Shown here piece after piece: positions 1 to 8,611 of a DNA stretch of 64,000 nt. The translations under genes were made by a program, and so were the position numbers. The stretch lies in the NCBI GenBank assembly GCA_934196075.1, contig CAKPVW010000003.1, forward strand, positions 1 to 64,000, written 5' to 3'. The notes under the pieces were generated by a model, which was not told where the DNA came from, ran no database searches, and worked only from the letters and a program-made list of their open reading frames with translations. Source of the DNA: an uncultured Anaerovibrio sp. (GTDB lineage: Bacteria > Bacillota > Negativicutes > Selenomonadales > Selenomonadaceae). Position 1 is the stretch's first letter. Each line of letters starts with the position of its first letter.

Positions 1-61
1 CTGGAAGTGGAAGAGTGGCAACATTCGAAGCGGATCAGTACTAATAAGTCGAGGGCTTAAT
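1..61 (+). rRNA. 23S rRNA, 3' end (partial)
   Basis: The window opens inside the last helix region of 23S rRNA. The stretch around 33-58 (GGATCAGTACTAATAAGTCG) matches the nearly invariant 3' end of bacterial 23S. The rest of the gene lies upstream of the window. The exact mature 3' end is uncertain by a few bases. 5S rRNA and three tRNAs follow, so this is the distal end of an rrn operon. Confidence 0.88.
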
Positions 62-125
62 TACAAGTCCTAATGTCAGGGTTGTTTCTGTGAAGTTTTG
101 ATTGTACATCAGTACAATTGCATAA

Positions 126-241
126 TCCGGTGATGTTGGCTATGTGGTTCCACCTGTTCCCATTCCGAACACAGTAGTTAAGCACATAAACGCTGAAAGT
201 ACTTGGCTGGAGACGGCCTGGGAGGATAGGAAATTGCCGGT
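126..241 (+). rRNA. 5S rRNA
   Basis: The stretch carries the conserved 5S core CCCATTCCGAACACAGTAGT followed by TTAAGC near 160-183. Its ends pair (TCCGGTG near the start, TTGCCGG near 234-240), closing helix I. The length of about 116 nt is normal. It sits about 65 bases after the 23S end, as in a standard 16S-23S-5S operon. Confidence 0.9.
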
Positions 242-245
242 TCAT

Positions 246-275
246 AGCTTCTATAGGCTATGGTTTATAGAAGCT
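246..275 (+). other. Hairpin between 5S rRNA and tRNA-His
   Basis: AGCTTCTATA (246-255) is an exact inverted repeat of TATAGAAGCT (266-275) with a 10-base loop. There is no U-run after it, so it is more likely a processing hairpin in the rRNA-tRNA precursor than a terminator. That role is inferred. Confidence 0.5.
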
Positions 276-281
276 CAATAT

Positions 282-358
282 GGCGGTCGTGGTGAAGTGG
301 TTAACACACTGGATTGTGGCTCCAGCATGCGTGGGTTCGATCCCCACCGATCGCCCCA
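282..358 (+). tRNA. tRNA-His (GTG)
   Basis: A full cloverleaf can be drawn. The base at 282 is the extra G-1 of tRNA-His. The 7-bp acceptor GCGGTCG pairs with CGATCGC, the anticodon is GTG in the loop of the CTGGA/TCCAG stem, the T loop is GTTCGATC, and C73 is followed by an encoded CCA (356-358). Confidence 0.95.
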
Positions 359-364
359 TATTTT

Positions 365-440
<76 letters not shown>

Positions 441-451
441 TAATTTTATAC

Positions 452-540
452 GGAGCAGTACTCAAGAGGCTGAAGAGGACGGTTTGCTAAATCGTTAGGG
501 TCGCAAGGCTGCGGAGGTTCGAATCCTCTCTGCTCCGCCA
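452..540 (+). tRNA. tRNA-Ser (GCT)
   Basis: This class II tRNA has a long variable arm (GGGTCGCAAGGCTGC region). The acceptor GGAGCAG pairs with CTGCTCC, the anticodon is GCT, the T loop is GTTCGAAT, and CCA is encoded at 538-540. It is the last tRNA of the rrn-linked cluster. Confidence 0.94.
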
Positions 541-554
541 TTTCGCAAATATAG

Positions 555-583
555 GCATCAGATATTTATCTGGTGTCTTTTTG
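555..583 (+). terminator. Terminator of the rRNA/tRNA operon
   Basis: CATCAGAT (556-563) pairs with ATCTGGTG (568-575), including one G-U pair, and is followed by a T-rich run (TCTTTTTG). It is placed 15 bases after the tRNA-Ser CCA. Confidence 0.7.
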
Positions 584-700
584 TTGTATACAGCGATGTG
601 TCCTTTACTTCACATTTCCTGTAAAAAAACTGCTACGAACTTTATTAAGTTCTACAAAATCTTGACTGAATTGTATTTTGGCATTATGATTAATTGCAAT

Positions 701-753
701 AAAGTATTGACGAATGGAACATGCTGTGTTACTATATTATTCGTTAATACTTT
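701..753 (+). promoter_or_regulatory. his operon promoter inside a 15-bp dyad
   Basis: A sigma-A-type promoter is visible: TTGACG (707-712), a 17-bp spacer, and TACTAT (730-735). It is enclosed by an inverted repeat, AAAGTATTGACGAAT (701-715) against ATTCGTTAATACTTT (739-753), with 14 of 15 positions matching. The left arm covers the -35 and the right arm the expected start of transcription, so a dimeric repressor could block the promoter. The regulator is not identified. Confidence 0.5.
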
Positions 754-796
754 AATGGAGTAAAGAGTAAAAGATAAATGTAATGGAGGCGTACCC

Positions 797-1468
797 ATGA
801 CTTCTGATAATATGGATTACATCACAATTGCTCTGCCCAAGGGAAAGCTTTTTGGCATTTCTGCTGATTTGCTGGCCAAGGCAGGGTACACCGCTCAGGA
901 CCTTAGCGAAAAGTCTCGCAAGCTGGTTATTACTAATGAAGAGAAGAAAATAAGATTTATCATTAGCAAGACTGCTGATGTACCTACCTATGTGGAATAT
1001 GGTGCAGCTGATATTGGCATTATTGGCAAGGACGTTTTGACAGAATCTGGCATGGATGTATATGAGCTGTTAGATTTGGGTTTTGGCCGCTGTCATTTGA
1101 TGATGGCTGTAAATAAGGCCTGCAAGCGGGAAAAATTGACAGATTATGCCCACACAAGGGTGGCTACCAAATTCCCTCATATTGCTGAGAAGTTTTTTAA
1201 CAGCAAGGGTATGCAGATGGAATATATCAAGCTGAATGGATCCATTGAGTTGGGACCAATTGTAGGCTTGTCAGAAAGTATTGTAGATATAGTAGAAACT
1301 GGTACAACTCTCCGAGAGAATAATCTTGAGGAAATTGCCTATATAATGGACGCTACAGCTAGACTGATTTGCAATAGAGTTAGCTTTAAATTGAAATTTG
1401 ATAGAATCAATCAGCTCACTGAGGATTTGAAGCAGATTTTGGCTATGGCAGAGGAGGAGAAAAAATGA
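797..1468 (+). CDS. hisG: ATP phosphoribosyltransferase, short form
   Basis: HisG condenses ATP with PRPP, the first step of histidine synthesis. The 223-residue length marks the short form, which lacks the C-terminal regulatory domain and in characterised bacteria works only with the HisRS-like subunit HisZ. No hisZ is in this window. Visible signs are the N-terminal LPKG motif near residues 13-16 and the phosphate-binding stretch DIVETGTTLRENNL near 166-179. TGGAGG sits 7 bases before the ATG. The gene overlaps hisD by 4 bases (ATGA), so the two are translationally coupled. A second ATG at 812 is less well placed for this ribosome site. Confidence 0.95.
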   Translation: MTSDNMDYITIALPKGKLFGISADLLAKAGYTAQDLSEKSRKLVITNEEKKIRFIISKTADVPTYVEYGAADIGIIGKDVLTESGMDVYELLDLGFGRCHLMMAVNKACKREKLTDYAHTRVATKFPHIAEKFFNSKGMQMEYIKLNGSIELGPIVGLSESIVDIVETGTTLRENNLEEIAYIMDATARLICNRVSFKLKFDRINQLTEDLKQILAMAEEEKK

Positions 1469-2802
1469 GAATTATCAACGTAAAGGATATGGGTTTGGAA
1501 ACCGTAGAAAAATTACTCCAAAAGCCAGCATTTGATCAGGTGGAGCTGAATCCACGTATTCGTGAAGCTAATAAAAAGACATTTGGGGCAGATTTAACTG
1601 CGGCTGAAATTGTAGATATGATTGTTTCTGATGTACGTCGCAACGGGGATGCTGCTGTTATCAAATATACCAAGTTAATTGATAAAACAGATTTTACCTC
1701 AGAGGAATTTGCAGTTACGGAGGCTGAATATGAGGCTGCCTACAAGGAAGCAGATCCGGCAGTTGTGGAATCCCTCCGCAAAGCTGCTGAGAATGTACGC
1801 CACTATCATCAGGAGCAGAAGCCTAATTCTTGGATGACCTATCGTGATAAGGGATCTATTTTAGGTCAGTCTGTAATACCTTTAGATAGAGTAGGTATTT
1901 ACGTACCTGGTGGTACAGCAGCCTATCCTTCTTCTGTAATTATGAATGCAATGCCAGCAGTTGTAGCTGGGGTAAAAGAAATTATTATGATGGTGCCACC
2001 TAAAAATGGTAAAATCAATCCATATGTATTGGTGGCTGCAAAGGAAGCTGGAGTATCTAAAATTTTCAAAATTGGTGGCGCTCAGGCCATTGCTGCTATG
2101 GCATTTGGTACGGAAACCATTCCAAGAGTAGATAAAATTACAGGTCCTGGTAATATTTTTGTTACTTTGGCCAAAAAGGCTGTTTATGGTCATTGTGATA
2201 TTGATATGCTGGCCGGTCCTAGTGAAATTCTCATTGTGGCAGATAAAACAGCAGATCCTGCTTATACTGCGGCAGATATGCTTAGTCAAGCTGAGCATGA
2301 TATGCTGGCCTCCAGCATTGTAATCACTGATAGTCCTGAGTTGGCAGAAAAGGTAGCTGTAGAAGCAGAAAAACAGTTAAAAGTGTTGCCACGAGAAGAA
2401 ATTACCAGAGCCTCACTGGACAGGAATGGTATGATTATTATAACAGAGAATATTATACAGGCTGTAGAACTGGCTAATGTTTCTGCTCCAGAGCATATGG
2501 AGGTACTGACTGAGCAGCCATTCCAGCTGTTGCCGTATATTCGTCACGCAGGTGCTGTATTCCTGGGAGCATATTCTCCAGAGCCTTTGGGAGATTATTT
2601 TGCAGGGCCAAATCACGTACTGCCTACTGGTGGTACAGCCAGATATTATTCTGTTTTAAATGTGGAGACCTTTATGAAGCGTACCAGCATTATTTCCTAT
2701 ACTCAGGAACAGCTGGATGCAGTTAGTGATGATGTCATTCGCTTGGCAGAGGCAGAGGGCCTTCAGGCTCATGCCAATGCGGTCAAGTTAAGAAAGCTTT
2801 GA
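1465..2802 (+). CDS. hisD: Histidinol dehydrogenase
   Basis: HisD oxidises L-histidinol to L-histidine in two NAD-dependent steps using a zinc ion. The 445-residue protein is full length. Diagnostic stretches include GIYVPGGTAAYPSSV (near 144-158), the GPGN turn (near 228-231), LAGPSE (near 249-254), and QAEHD with the zinc ligands near 276-280. GPNHVLPTGGTARY follows near 381-394. It overlaps hisG by 4 bases and lies 39 bases before hisC. Confidence 0.97.
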   Translation: MRIINVKDMGLETVEKLLQKPAFDQVELNPRIREANKKTFGADLTAAEIVDMIVSDVRRNGDAAVIKYTKLIDKTDFTSEEFAVTEAEYEAAYKEADPAVVESLRKAAENVRHYHQEQKPNSWMTYRDKGSILGQSVIPLDRVGIYVPGGTAAYPSSVIMNAMPAVVAGVKEIIMMVPPKNGKINPYVLVAAKEAGVSKIFKIGGAQAIAAMAFGTETIPRVDKITGPGNIFVTLAKKAVYGHCDIDMLAGPSEILIVADKTADPAYTAADMLSQAEHDMLASSIVITDSPELAEKVAVEAEKQLKVLPREEITRASLDRNGMIIITENIIQAVELANVSAPEHMEVLTEQPFQLLPYIRHAGAVFLGAYSPEPLGDYFAGPNHVLPTGGTARYYSVLNVETFMKRTSIISYTQEQLDAVSDDVIRLAEAEGLQAHANAVKLRKL

Positions 2803-2841
2803 TACCGTAACTAAACTACCAATGTAGAGAGTAGGGATAAA

Positions 2842-3921
2842 ATGACCAGAGTAAAAAAACTTAGATATAGAAGTAAATTGGGGGAAATGCCCTCCTATGA
2901 TGTAGTAGAAAGAGAGTGGAAGATAAAGGTAAATGCCAATGAATGTGGTATGAATCTGCCTCCTATGGTAGAGGATAGAGTTATGGGCCGTTTAAGCCGT
3001 GTAGCCTTTAACCGCTATCCCAATGAAGATTTGGAACAGTTGATGGAATCCATTGCAGATAATTACGGTCTGAAAAAGGAGAATGTTCTCATTGGCAATG
3101 GTTCCAGCGAAATTATAGAGAAGCTGTTTTTTGCCTTTGGTGGTAGAAATTTGACCATTGTCTATCCGCAGCCTTCCTTCTCCATGTATCACATTTATGC
3201 CAAGGCCGCCGAGGCTCGTTCCGTGGTGGTAGATTTGAATAAGGAGGATTACAGTCTGAATGTGCGGGAATTTATCCAGAAGGTAAATGATTCCAAGGCT
3301 TCTTTGGCTGTGGTCTGCAACCCTAACAATCCAACTGGTAATGCTTTATCTTTGGAGGATATAGAGAATATTGCTCAGCATACCAGTTGTGCCCTGTTGA
3401 TTGACGAGGCTTATGTAGAATTTTATGGTCAGTCTGCAGCATCCCTTTTGCAGAAATATCCTAAGCTGCTAGTAGCAAGAACTTTCTCCAAGGCTTATGG
3501 CTTAGCAGCTATTCGCTGTGGTTATCTTTTAGGGGATGTTGAGGTTATTGCCATGGTAGCCAAAACCTTTATGCCGTACCATATGGATGTATTGACCTTG
3601 ATTACAGCAGATACTGTTTTCCAGATGCGGGATGAATATGTGCCAAGAATTCAGCAGATGATTGCTGAGAGAAACCGTATGTCAGAGCAATATGCATCCT
3701 TGCCAGGCTTTAAGGTATATCCATCTCAGACTAATTTTATATTGGTTAAATATGATAAGGCTGTCCCTCTTAACGAGGAGCTGGTTAATATGAGCATTGG
3801 TGTCCGCAGCTTTGGTGCCGCACCAGGCTTGGAGAACTGCCTGAGAATTTCCATGGGTACTAGACAGGAAAATGATCAGGTGTTTAATGCTATCAAGGGA
3901 TTTGTGGAAGCAAATCAGTAA
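2842..3921 (+). CDS. hisC: Histidinol-phosphate aminotransferase
   Basis: This is a fold-type I PLP aminotransferase that converts imidazole acetol phosphate to histidinol phosphate with glutamate. It has 359 residues, normal for HisC. The substrate-binding NPNNPTGN motif, the IDEAY motif (PLP Asp) and the lysine-bearing TFSKAYGLAAIRCGY are all present. The gene is third in the his operon. Stand-alone sequence cannot exclude activity on aromatic 2-oxo acids, but position favours HisC. Confidence 0.95.
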   Translation: MTRVKKLRYRSKLGEMPSYDVVEREWKIKVNANECGMNLPPMVEDRVMGRLSRVAFNRYPNEDLEQLMESIADNYGLKKENVLIGNGSSEIIEKLFFAFGGRNLTIVYPQPSFSMYHIYAKAAEARSVVVDLNKEDYSLNVREFIQKVNDSKASLAVVCNPNNPTGNALSLEDIENIAQHTSCALLIDEAYVEFYGQSAASLLQKYPKLLVARTFSKAYGLAAIRCGYLLGDVEVIAMVAKTFMPYHMDVLTLITADTVFQMRDEYVPRIQQMIAERNRMSEQYASLPGFKVYPSQTNFILVKYDKAVPLNEELVNMSIGVRSFGAAPGLENCLRISMGTRQENDQVFNAIKGFVEANQ

Positions 3922-3941
3922 AGTGTAAGGTGGTGGAGACT

Positions 3942-4541
3942 GTGGCTCAGCATAGAAGCAGTAATATTATTCGAGAAACCAAGGAAACCGCTGTGGATGT
4001 AACTATTGATTTGGATGGCAAGGGAAGAACAGATATCAGTACAGGTATTGGGTTCTTTGACCATATGCTGAATCTTTTTGGTGCTCACGGCAGATTTGAT
4101 TTAGTGGTAAATTGTGATGGAGATATTCAGGTAGATGGACATCATACCGTAGAGGATATAGGTATTGCATTGGGACAGGCTGTTAGCAAGGCTTTGGGAG
4201 ACAAGCGGGGTATTACTCGTTACGGTACATTTTTCCTGCCTATGGATGAAACCCTGGCCATGGTTTCTCTGGACATAAGCGGTCGTCCGTATTTGGTATA
4301 TGATGCTGGAGGAGAAATGGCCCCTATGATTGGCCAGTATGATACAGAGCTGACGGAGGAATTCCTGCGGGCCTTTGCCTTTAATGCAGGTATTACTCTG
4401 CATGTCAAGATTATGTATGGTACCAATTCTCATCACAAGGTGGAGGCTGTATTCAAGGCCTTGGGCAGAGCGCTGCATCAGGCTGTAGCCATAAATCAGG
4501 AAACAGCCAATGAGATTCCTTCCACCAAGGGACTGCTGTAA
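3942..4541 (+). CDS. hisB: Imidazoleglycerol-phosphate dehydratase
   Basis: HisB dehydrates imidazole glycerol phosphate to imidazole acetol phosphate, using Mn2+. The metal-binding GIGFFDHML, DGHHTVED and SHHKVEA motifs are all present. It is monofunctional, as there is no histidinol-phosphatase domain, and no candidate phosphatase lies in the operon. The start is uncertain. GTG at 3942 has an AAGGTGGT ribosome site 7 bases upstream. The frame is open back to GTG at 3930, which would lie within that ribosome site. hisC ends at 3921. Confidence 0.93.
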   Translation: MAQHRSSNIIRETKETAVDVTIDLDGKGRTDISTGIGFFDHMLNLFGAHGRFDLVVNCDGDIQVDGHHTVEDIGIALGQAVSKALGDKRGITRYGTFFLPMDETLAMVSLDISGRPYLVYDAGGEMAPMIGQYDTELTEEFLRAFAFNAGITLHVKIMYGTNSHHKVEAVFKALGRALHQAVAINQETANEIPSTKGLL

Positions 4542-4554
4542 GAGGAGAAGAAAG

Positions 4555-5160
4555 ATGATTGCGGTTATAGATTATGGAGTAGGGAATCTGTTTAGTGTAG
4601 AAAAAGCATTGATGCAGTTTGCTGCGGATGTAGTAATTACTGGTGATAAGGAATTGATTGCCAAAGCAGATAAGCTGGTATTGCCGGGAGTTGGCGATTT
4701 CGGGGAATGTATGAGCAATCTAAAAGCCACAGGACTAATTCCTACTATTTTGGCTTGCATTGACAAAGGTGTACCATTGTTGGGAATTTGTATTGGTCAG
4801 CAAATTCTCTTTGAGGGTAGTGAGGAATCTCCAGGAGCCAAGGGCTTGGGTATCTTCAAAGGCATGGTGCGCAGGATTCAGGCACCGGGCTTGAAGGTAC
4901 CTCATATGGGATGGAATGCCGTAACTTTCAGCCAGCCAGAGCATCCATTATTTGCTCAATTGGGAGAGCATCCGTATTTTTATTTTGTGCACAGCTACCA
5001 TTGTGTACCGGAGGATGCAAGTATTATTACAGCCACTACGGAATATGGTGAGAAGCTGACCGCTGCTGTGGCCAAGGATAATGTAATGGCAACTCAGTTC
5101 CATCCTGAAAAATCCGGTGATGTGGGATTACAGGTTCTGAAGAATTTTATTGAAATGTAA
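4555..5160 (+). CDS. hisH: Imidazole glycerol phosphate synthase, glutaminase subunit
   Basis: HisH is a class I glutamine amidotransferase that feeds ammonia to HisF. The catalytic triad is visible: the nucleophile Cys in LLGICIGQQ (near residue 80) and the His and Glu in TQFHPEKSG near the C-terminus. The oxyanion-type PGVGDFGECM is near 50. The start is the ATG at 4555, preceded by AGAGGAGAAG. The frame is open further upstream into hisB, but that extension is not HisH-like. The length of 201 residues is normal. Confidence 0.95.
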   Translation: MIAVIDYGVGNLFSVEKALMQFAADVVITGDKELIAKADKLVLPGVGDFGECMSNLKATGLIPTILACIDKGVPLLGICIGQQILFEGSEESPGAKGLGIFKGMVRRIQAPGLKVPHMGWNAVTFSQPEHPLFAQLGEHPYFYFVHSYHCVPEDASIITATTEYGEKLTAAVAKDNVMATQFHPEKSGDVGLQVLKNFIEM

Positions 5161-5189
5161 ATTATTGACTTCTGATGGGAGAGTAAAAT

Positions 5190-5921
5190 ATGGTAATTTT
5201 TCCTGCAATAGATATTCGTGGTGGCAAATGTGTCCGGCTGTTCAAGGGAGATTTTGCACAGGAAACAGTGTTCAGTGATAAGCCAGAGGATATGGCTGTA
5301 AAATGGCAGCAGCAGGGAGGCAGCTTTCTGCATCTGGTCGATTTGGATGGAGCCTTGGCTGGCAAATCAAAGAATTTGGATGTAATCCAGCGGATTATTG
5401 ACAGTGTAGATATACCTGTAGAGCTGGGCGGCGGTATCCGTACCATGGAGAATATTGATGAAGTGCTGACCATGGGAGTAAGGAGGGTAATCCTTGGTTC
5501 TGTAGCAGTGCAGAATCCTGAACTGGTCAAAGAAGCCTGTGAAAAATACGGCGATCGCATTGTAGTGGGTATTGATGCCAAGGATGGCATTGTGGCTGTA
5601 GATGGCTGGGGTGTATCTGGCAATGTGGAGGTTGTGGAGCTGGCTAAGAAAATGGCAGCAGCTGGAGTAAAAACCATTATTTACACAGATATTTCCAGAG
5701 ATGGTACCCTGTCAGGGGTAAATGTAGAGGCTACAGCCAAATTGGCTAGAGAAAGCGGTGTTAAGGTGGTGGCCTCTGGCGGTGTGAAATCTCTGGAGGA
5801 CATTAAGGCCCTGCTGCCATATGAAAAGGATGGTATTGAGGGTGTTATTGTAGGCAAATCCATCTACACTGGCAGTCTGAAGCTTCAGGAGGCAATTGCC
5901 TTAGTAGAGGAGGCGCAGTAA
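5190..5921 (+). CDS. hisA: ProFAR isomerase
   Basis: HisA isomerises ProFAR to PRFAR, as a (beta/alpha)8 barrel. The N-terminal [14 protein letters not shown] carries the catalytic Asp, and the second catalytic Asp lies in [11 protein letters not shown]. The phosphate-binding ELGGGIRT and ASGGVKS turns mark the two half-barrels. The length of 243 residues is normal. Its stop overlaps the hisF start (TAATG). Confidence 0.96.
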   Translation: MVIFPAIDIRGGKCVRLFKGDFAQETVFSDKPEDMAVKWQQQGGSFLHLVDLDGALAGKSKNLDVIQRIIDSVDIPVELGGGIRTMENIDEVLTMGVRRVILGSVAVQNPELVKEACEKYGDRIVVGIDAKDGIVAVDGWGVSGNVEVVELAKKMAAAGVKTIIYTDISRDGTLSGVNVEATAKLARESGVKVVASGGVKSLEDIKALLPYEKDGIEGVIVGKSIYTGSLKLQEAIALVEEAQ

Positions 5922-6679
5922 TGTACACCAAGCGTATTATTCCTTGCCTGGATGTAAAAAATGGCCGGGTAGTGAAGGGAACCAATTTTGTGGGCCTGCG
6001 AGATGCAGGGGATCCAGTGGAGTTGGCCCATCGCTACGATTTGGAGCGTTGTGATGAGCTGGTATTTTTGGATATTACAGCTTCCAATGAACAGCGTGAT
6101 ACTATTGTACAGGTGGCAAGAGACTGTGCTTCTCAGGTATTTATCCCCTTTACCATTGGCGGTGGCATTCGTACCACTGAGGATATGAGAAAAATGCTGA
6201 AGGCTGGAGCTGATAAAACCTCTGTTAATACAGCAGCGGTGAAAAATCCTGACCTGATCCGCCAAGGGGCCGAGAAATTTGGCCGTCAGTGTATTGTGCT
6301 GGCAGTAGATGCCCGCCGCAATGGGGAAAACAGCTGGGAGGTCTATGTTAATGGCGGCCGGACACCTACCGGTCTGGATGTTATAGAATGGGTCAAGAAG
6401 GCAACAGAGCTGGGAGCAGGGGAGATACTGCTAACCAGCATGGATGCTGATGGCACTAAGGATGGTTATGATATTCCTTTGACCAGAGCTGTATCTGAGG
6501 CTGTAAATGTACCTGTGATTGCTTCTGGCGGTGCAGGCACCATGGAGCATTTTTATGATGTACTAACAGAGGGCAAGGCTGATGCTGTCTTGGCAGCCTC
6601 TGTTTTCCACTATGGTCAATATACAGTATGTCAGGTAAAGGATTATCTCAAATCCAGAGGAGTGGAGGTTAGATTCTGA
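5921..6679 (+). CDS. hisF: Imidazole glycerol phosphate synthase, cyclase subunit
   Basis: HisF uses the ammonia made by HisH to convert PRFAR to IGP and AICAR. It is a (beta/alpha)8 barrel of 252 residues. [19 protein letters not shown] near the N-terminus carries the catalytic Asp11, and [13 protein letters not shown] carries the second Asp near 130. FTIGGGIRT and [11 protein letters not shown] are the phosphate-binding half-barrel turns. It overlaps hisA and hisIE by one base each, indicating tight coupling. Confidence 0.97.
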   Translation: MYTKRIIPCLDVKNGRVVKGTNFVGLRDAGDPVELAHRYDLERCDELVFLDITASNEQRDTIVQVARDCASQVFIPFTIGGGIRTTEDMRKMLKAGADKTSVNTAAVKNPDLIRQGAEKFGRQCIVLAVDARRNGENSWEVYVNGGRTPTGLDVIEWVKKATELGAGEILLTSMDADGTKDGYDIPLTRAVSEAVNVPVIASGGAGTMEHFYDVLTEGKADAVLAASVFHYGQYTVCQVKDYLKSRGVEVRF

Positions 6680-7386
6680 TGCTGGATATTTCGATGATTA
6701 ATTTTGATGAAAAAGGTCTTGTACCTGCAGTGGTGCAGGAGGAAAATGGCCAGGTTCTAATGCTGGCCTATATGAACAAGGAGTCTCTGGAGAAGACCTT
6801 GGCAACGGGTACTACCTGGTTTTGGAGCCGCAGCCGTCAGGAGCTGTGGAACAAGGGAGCAACCTCCGGCAATATGCAGGAGGTCAAGGATATGTACTAT
6901 GACTGTGATGGAGATACCATCTTGGTTATTGTACATCAACAGGGTTCCGGTGCCTGCCATACAGGTACTTACTCTTGCTTTAGTGGTCGCAGATTGCTGC
7001 CAAATGATAAGGCATTAGCCGTGGTGGATCAGCCTGAACCAGATAAATATGCTTTGGCAGGCATCTTGAACGAGCTATATGATGTTATTAAGGATCGTCA
7101 GCTAAATCCAAAGGAAGGCTCCTATACTAATTATCTTTTTGAAAAAGGTCAGGATAAAATTCTGAAAAAGGTTGGTGAGGAAGCTGTAGAGACGGTTATT
7201 GCCTCCAAAAATCTTAACAAGGAAGAGATTATTTACGAGATGGGAGATCTTTGGTATCACTGTCTGGTATTGCTGGCTTATCATAATATCAAGCCAGAGG
7301 AGGTTTTTGCCGAGTTGATAAATCGTCACAATGGAGGAGATTATCACAAATTTACTGGCAAAACTGGGATTCGTCCTGTAGATTAA
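6679..7386 (+). CDS. hisIE: PR-AMP cyclohydrolase / PR-ATP pyrophosphatase (bifunctional)
   Basis: This fusion performs steps 2 and 3 of histidine synthesis. The N-terminal half (residues about 1-115) is HisI, with [15 protein letters not shown], the metal-binding DCDGDT and the zinc-site Cys in [12 protein letters not shown]. The C-terminal half (about 120-235) is HisE, an alpha-helical MazG-like fold with EKVGEE-like [16 protein letters not shown]. The length of 235 matches the fusion. It is the last gene of the operon and is followed by a strong bidirectional hairpin. Confidence 0.96.
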   Translation: MLDISMINFDEKGLVPAVVQEENGQVLMLAYMNKESLEKTLATGTTWFWSRSRQELWNKGATSGNMQEVKDMYYDCDGDTILVIVHQQGSGACHTGTYSCFSGRRLLPNDKALAVVDQPEPDKYALAGILNELYDVIKDRQLNPKEGSYTNYLFEKGQDKILKKVGEEAVETVIASKNLNKEEIIYEMGDLWYHCLVLLAYHNIKPEEVFAELINRHNGGDYHKFTGKTGIRPVD

Positions 7387-7390
7387 AAAC

Positions 7391-7487
7391 AAAAAAACTG
7401 TCCCGTTTGCAAGACAAAGAAGTTTTGTATGATGATACCTGTCATGGCGTATCTCATCATGTTTTTGTCTTAAAGGGACAGTTTTTT
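7391..7487. terminator. Bidirectional terminator between hisIE and tatC
   Basis: A long nested dyad separates two convergent genes. AAAAAACTGTCCC (7392-7404) pairs with GGGACAGTTTTTT (7475-7487). Inner arms AAGACAAA/TTTGTCTT and ATGATGATAC/GTATCTCATCAT extend it. A-run and T-run edges make it usable from both sides. The tatC stop codon (7486-7488) lies in its right edge. Confidence 0.75.
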
Positions 7488-8253
7488 ATTTATGTAATAT
7501 GTATTTGACAGCAATATAGCCTACGCCGTAAAGCAGCATCATAGGTATAGCCATCATGCACTGACTGATAACATCTGGCGGTGTGAGCAAGGCACCAATA
7601 ACAAAGCATACAAGGATGACAATGCGAAATTTGGCAGCTAACATATCAGATGTAATAATCCCTAGCCAGGCTAGAATCATCATAGCCAGTGGCATTTCAA
7701 AAAGGAGCCCAAAGGGCAGAACAAAAGTGAGAATGAAGTCGAAATAGCTGCCAGCCGACAAAAATGGCTGGAAATCAGCACTGCCCATGCCTAGAAAGAA
7801 ATTCATAGCCAGCGGCAGAACCAGTTTAAAGGAAAATAGCAAGCCTGCTATAAAGAGAAGGACAGAAGTAGGTACCAGTATAGAAAGCAATAATCTTTCC
7901 CGCATGGTTAGGGCCGGTAGCAAAAAGGCCCAGGCCTGATAAAAGATAATTGGCAGAGCAAATAAAAAGCCGGCAAATAAGGTTACCTTTACATAGACAA
8001 AGAAAGCTTCTGCTGGCTGCATATAATAAAGCTTGCCAGCCGGCTCCAAAAGGAAGGCCATGATTTCCTCAAGAAAATTATAGGCAACAGCGGCACCAAT
8101 AGCTATAGCTACCAGACTGTACAAAATGCGTTTGCGCAGTTCTGTCAGGTGTTCCAATATGGACATATCCTCAGTGAGACTGGCATCCTCCTGCTGTGGT
8201 GCCTCATGGCTTTCTACAGGCAGTGAATTCTGGTCTTTGGAAGTATCTGTCAT
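7486..8253 (-). CDS. tatC: Twin-arginine translocase subunit TatC
   Basis: TatC is the multi-spanning membrane receptor that recognises twin-arginine signal peptides of folded proteins. The conserved N-terminal HLTELRKRI motif lies near residues 35-43, and about six hydrophobic segments follow, with the FxxPF/FEMP-type FGLLFEMPLAM between them. A polar, acidic 30-residue N-terminal tail precedes it. It follows tatA by 4 bases. The neighbouring hydrogenase at 12578 carries a Tat signal and is the obvious local substrate (inference). Confidence 0.96.
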   Translation of the reverse strand: MTDTSKDQNSLPVESHEAPQQEDASLTEDMSILEHLTELRKRILYSLVAIAIGAAVAYNFLEEIMAFLLEPAGKLYYMQPAEAFFVYVKVTLFAGFLFALPIIFYQAWAFLLPALTMRERLLLSILVPTSVLLFIAGLLFSFKLVLPLAMNFFLGMGSADFQPFLSAGSYFDFILTFVLPFGLLFEMPLAMMILAWLGIITSDMLAAKFRIVILVCFVIGALLTPPDVISQCMMAIPMMLLYGVGYIAVKYILHK

Positions 8254-8257
8254 CTTA

Positions 8258-8461
8258 CTATGCCTTTTTATCTGTATTATCGGAGGACTTTTTATCTTCC
8301 TCTACAGTAACATTTTCTACGATGTTTTTCTCTGCATTGCGGAACTCTCTGATACTCTTGCCCAAGGCTCTGCCTACATCTGGCAGCTTGCCAGGGCCAA
8401 ATACTACCAATGCGATAACTAATATCAGAATCAGCTCAGTAACACCAATTCCACTAAACAT
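8258..8461 (-). CDS. tatA: Sec-independent translocase protein TatA/TatB family
   Basis: This 67-residue protein has one N-terminal membrane helix (residues about 6-21), a hinge with FGPGKLPDVG, an amphipathic helix (RALGKSIREFRNAEKN), and a charged lysine/aspartate-rich tail, the classic TatA layout. The start is the ATG at 8461, preceded by AAAGGAGA. Upstream codons in the frame fall within that ribosome site. With tatC it forms a minimal TatAC system of the Firmicute type, divergent from hydE. Confidence 0.93.
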   Translation of the reverse strand: MFSGIGVTELILILVIALVVFGPGKLPDVGRALGKSIREFRNAEKNIVENVTVEEDKKSSDNTDKKA

Positions 8462-8611
8462 AATATATCTCCTTTCACAAATCAAAATATCTAACGGCTC
8501 CTATTATAACACAGTCAGTTGGATTATACCTAATATAATTTTTTAGATAAATTTGCCCTGAATCTATTGCTTTCAATTAGCAAAAGTAATATTATTTATG
8601 TATGTGTATAA

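Noticed and set aside
581-763. 60-residue ORF in the leader region before hisG, a possible his attenuator peptide
   Set aside because: It overlaps the promoter and terminator, has only one His, lacks a ribosome site and is not followed by an attenuator.
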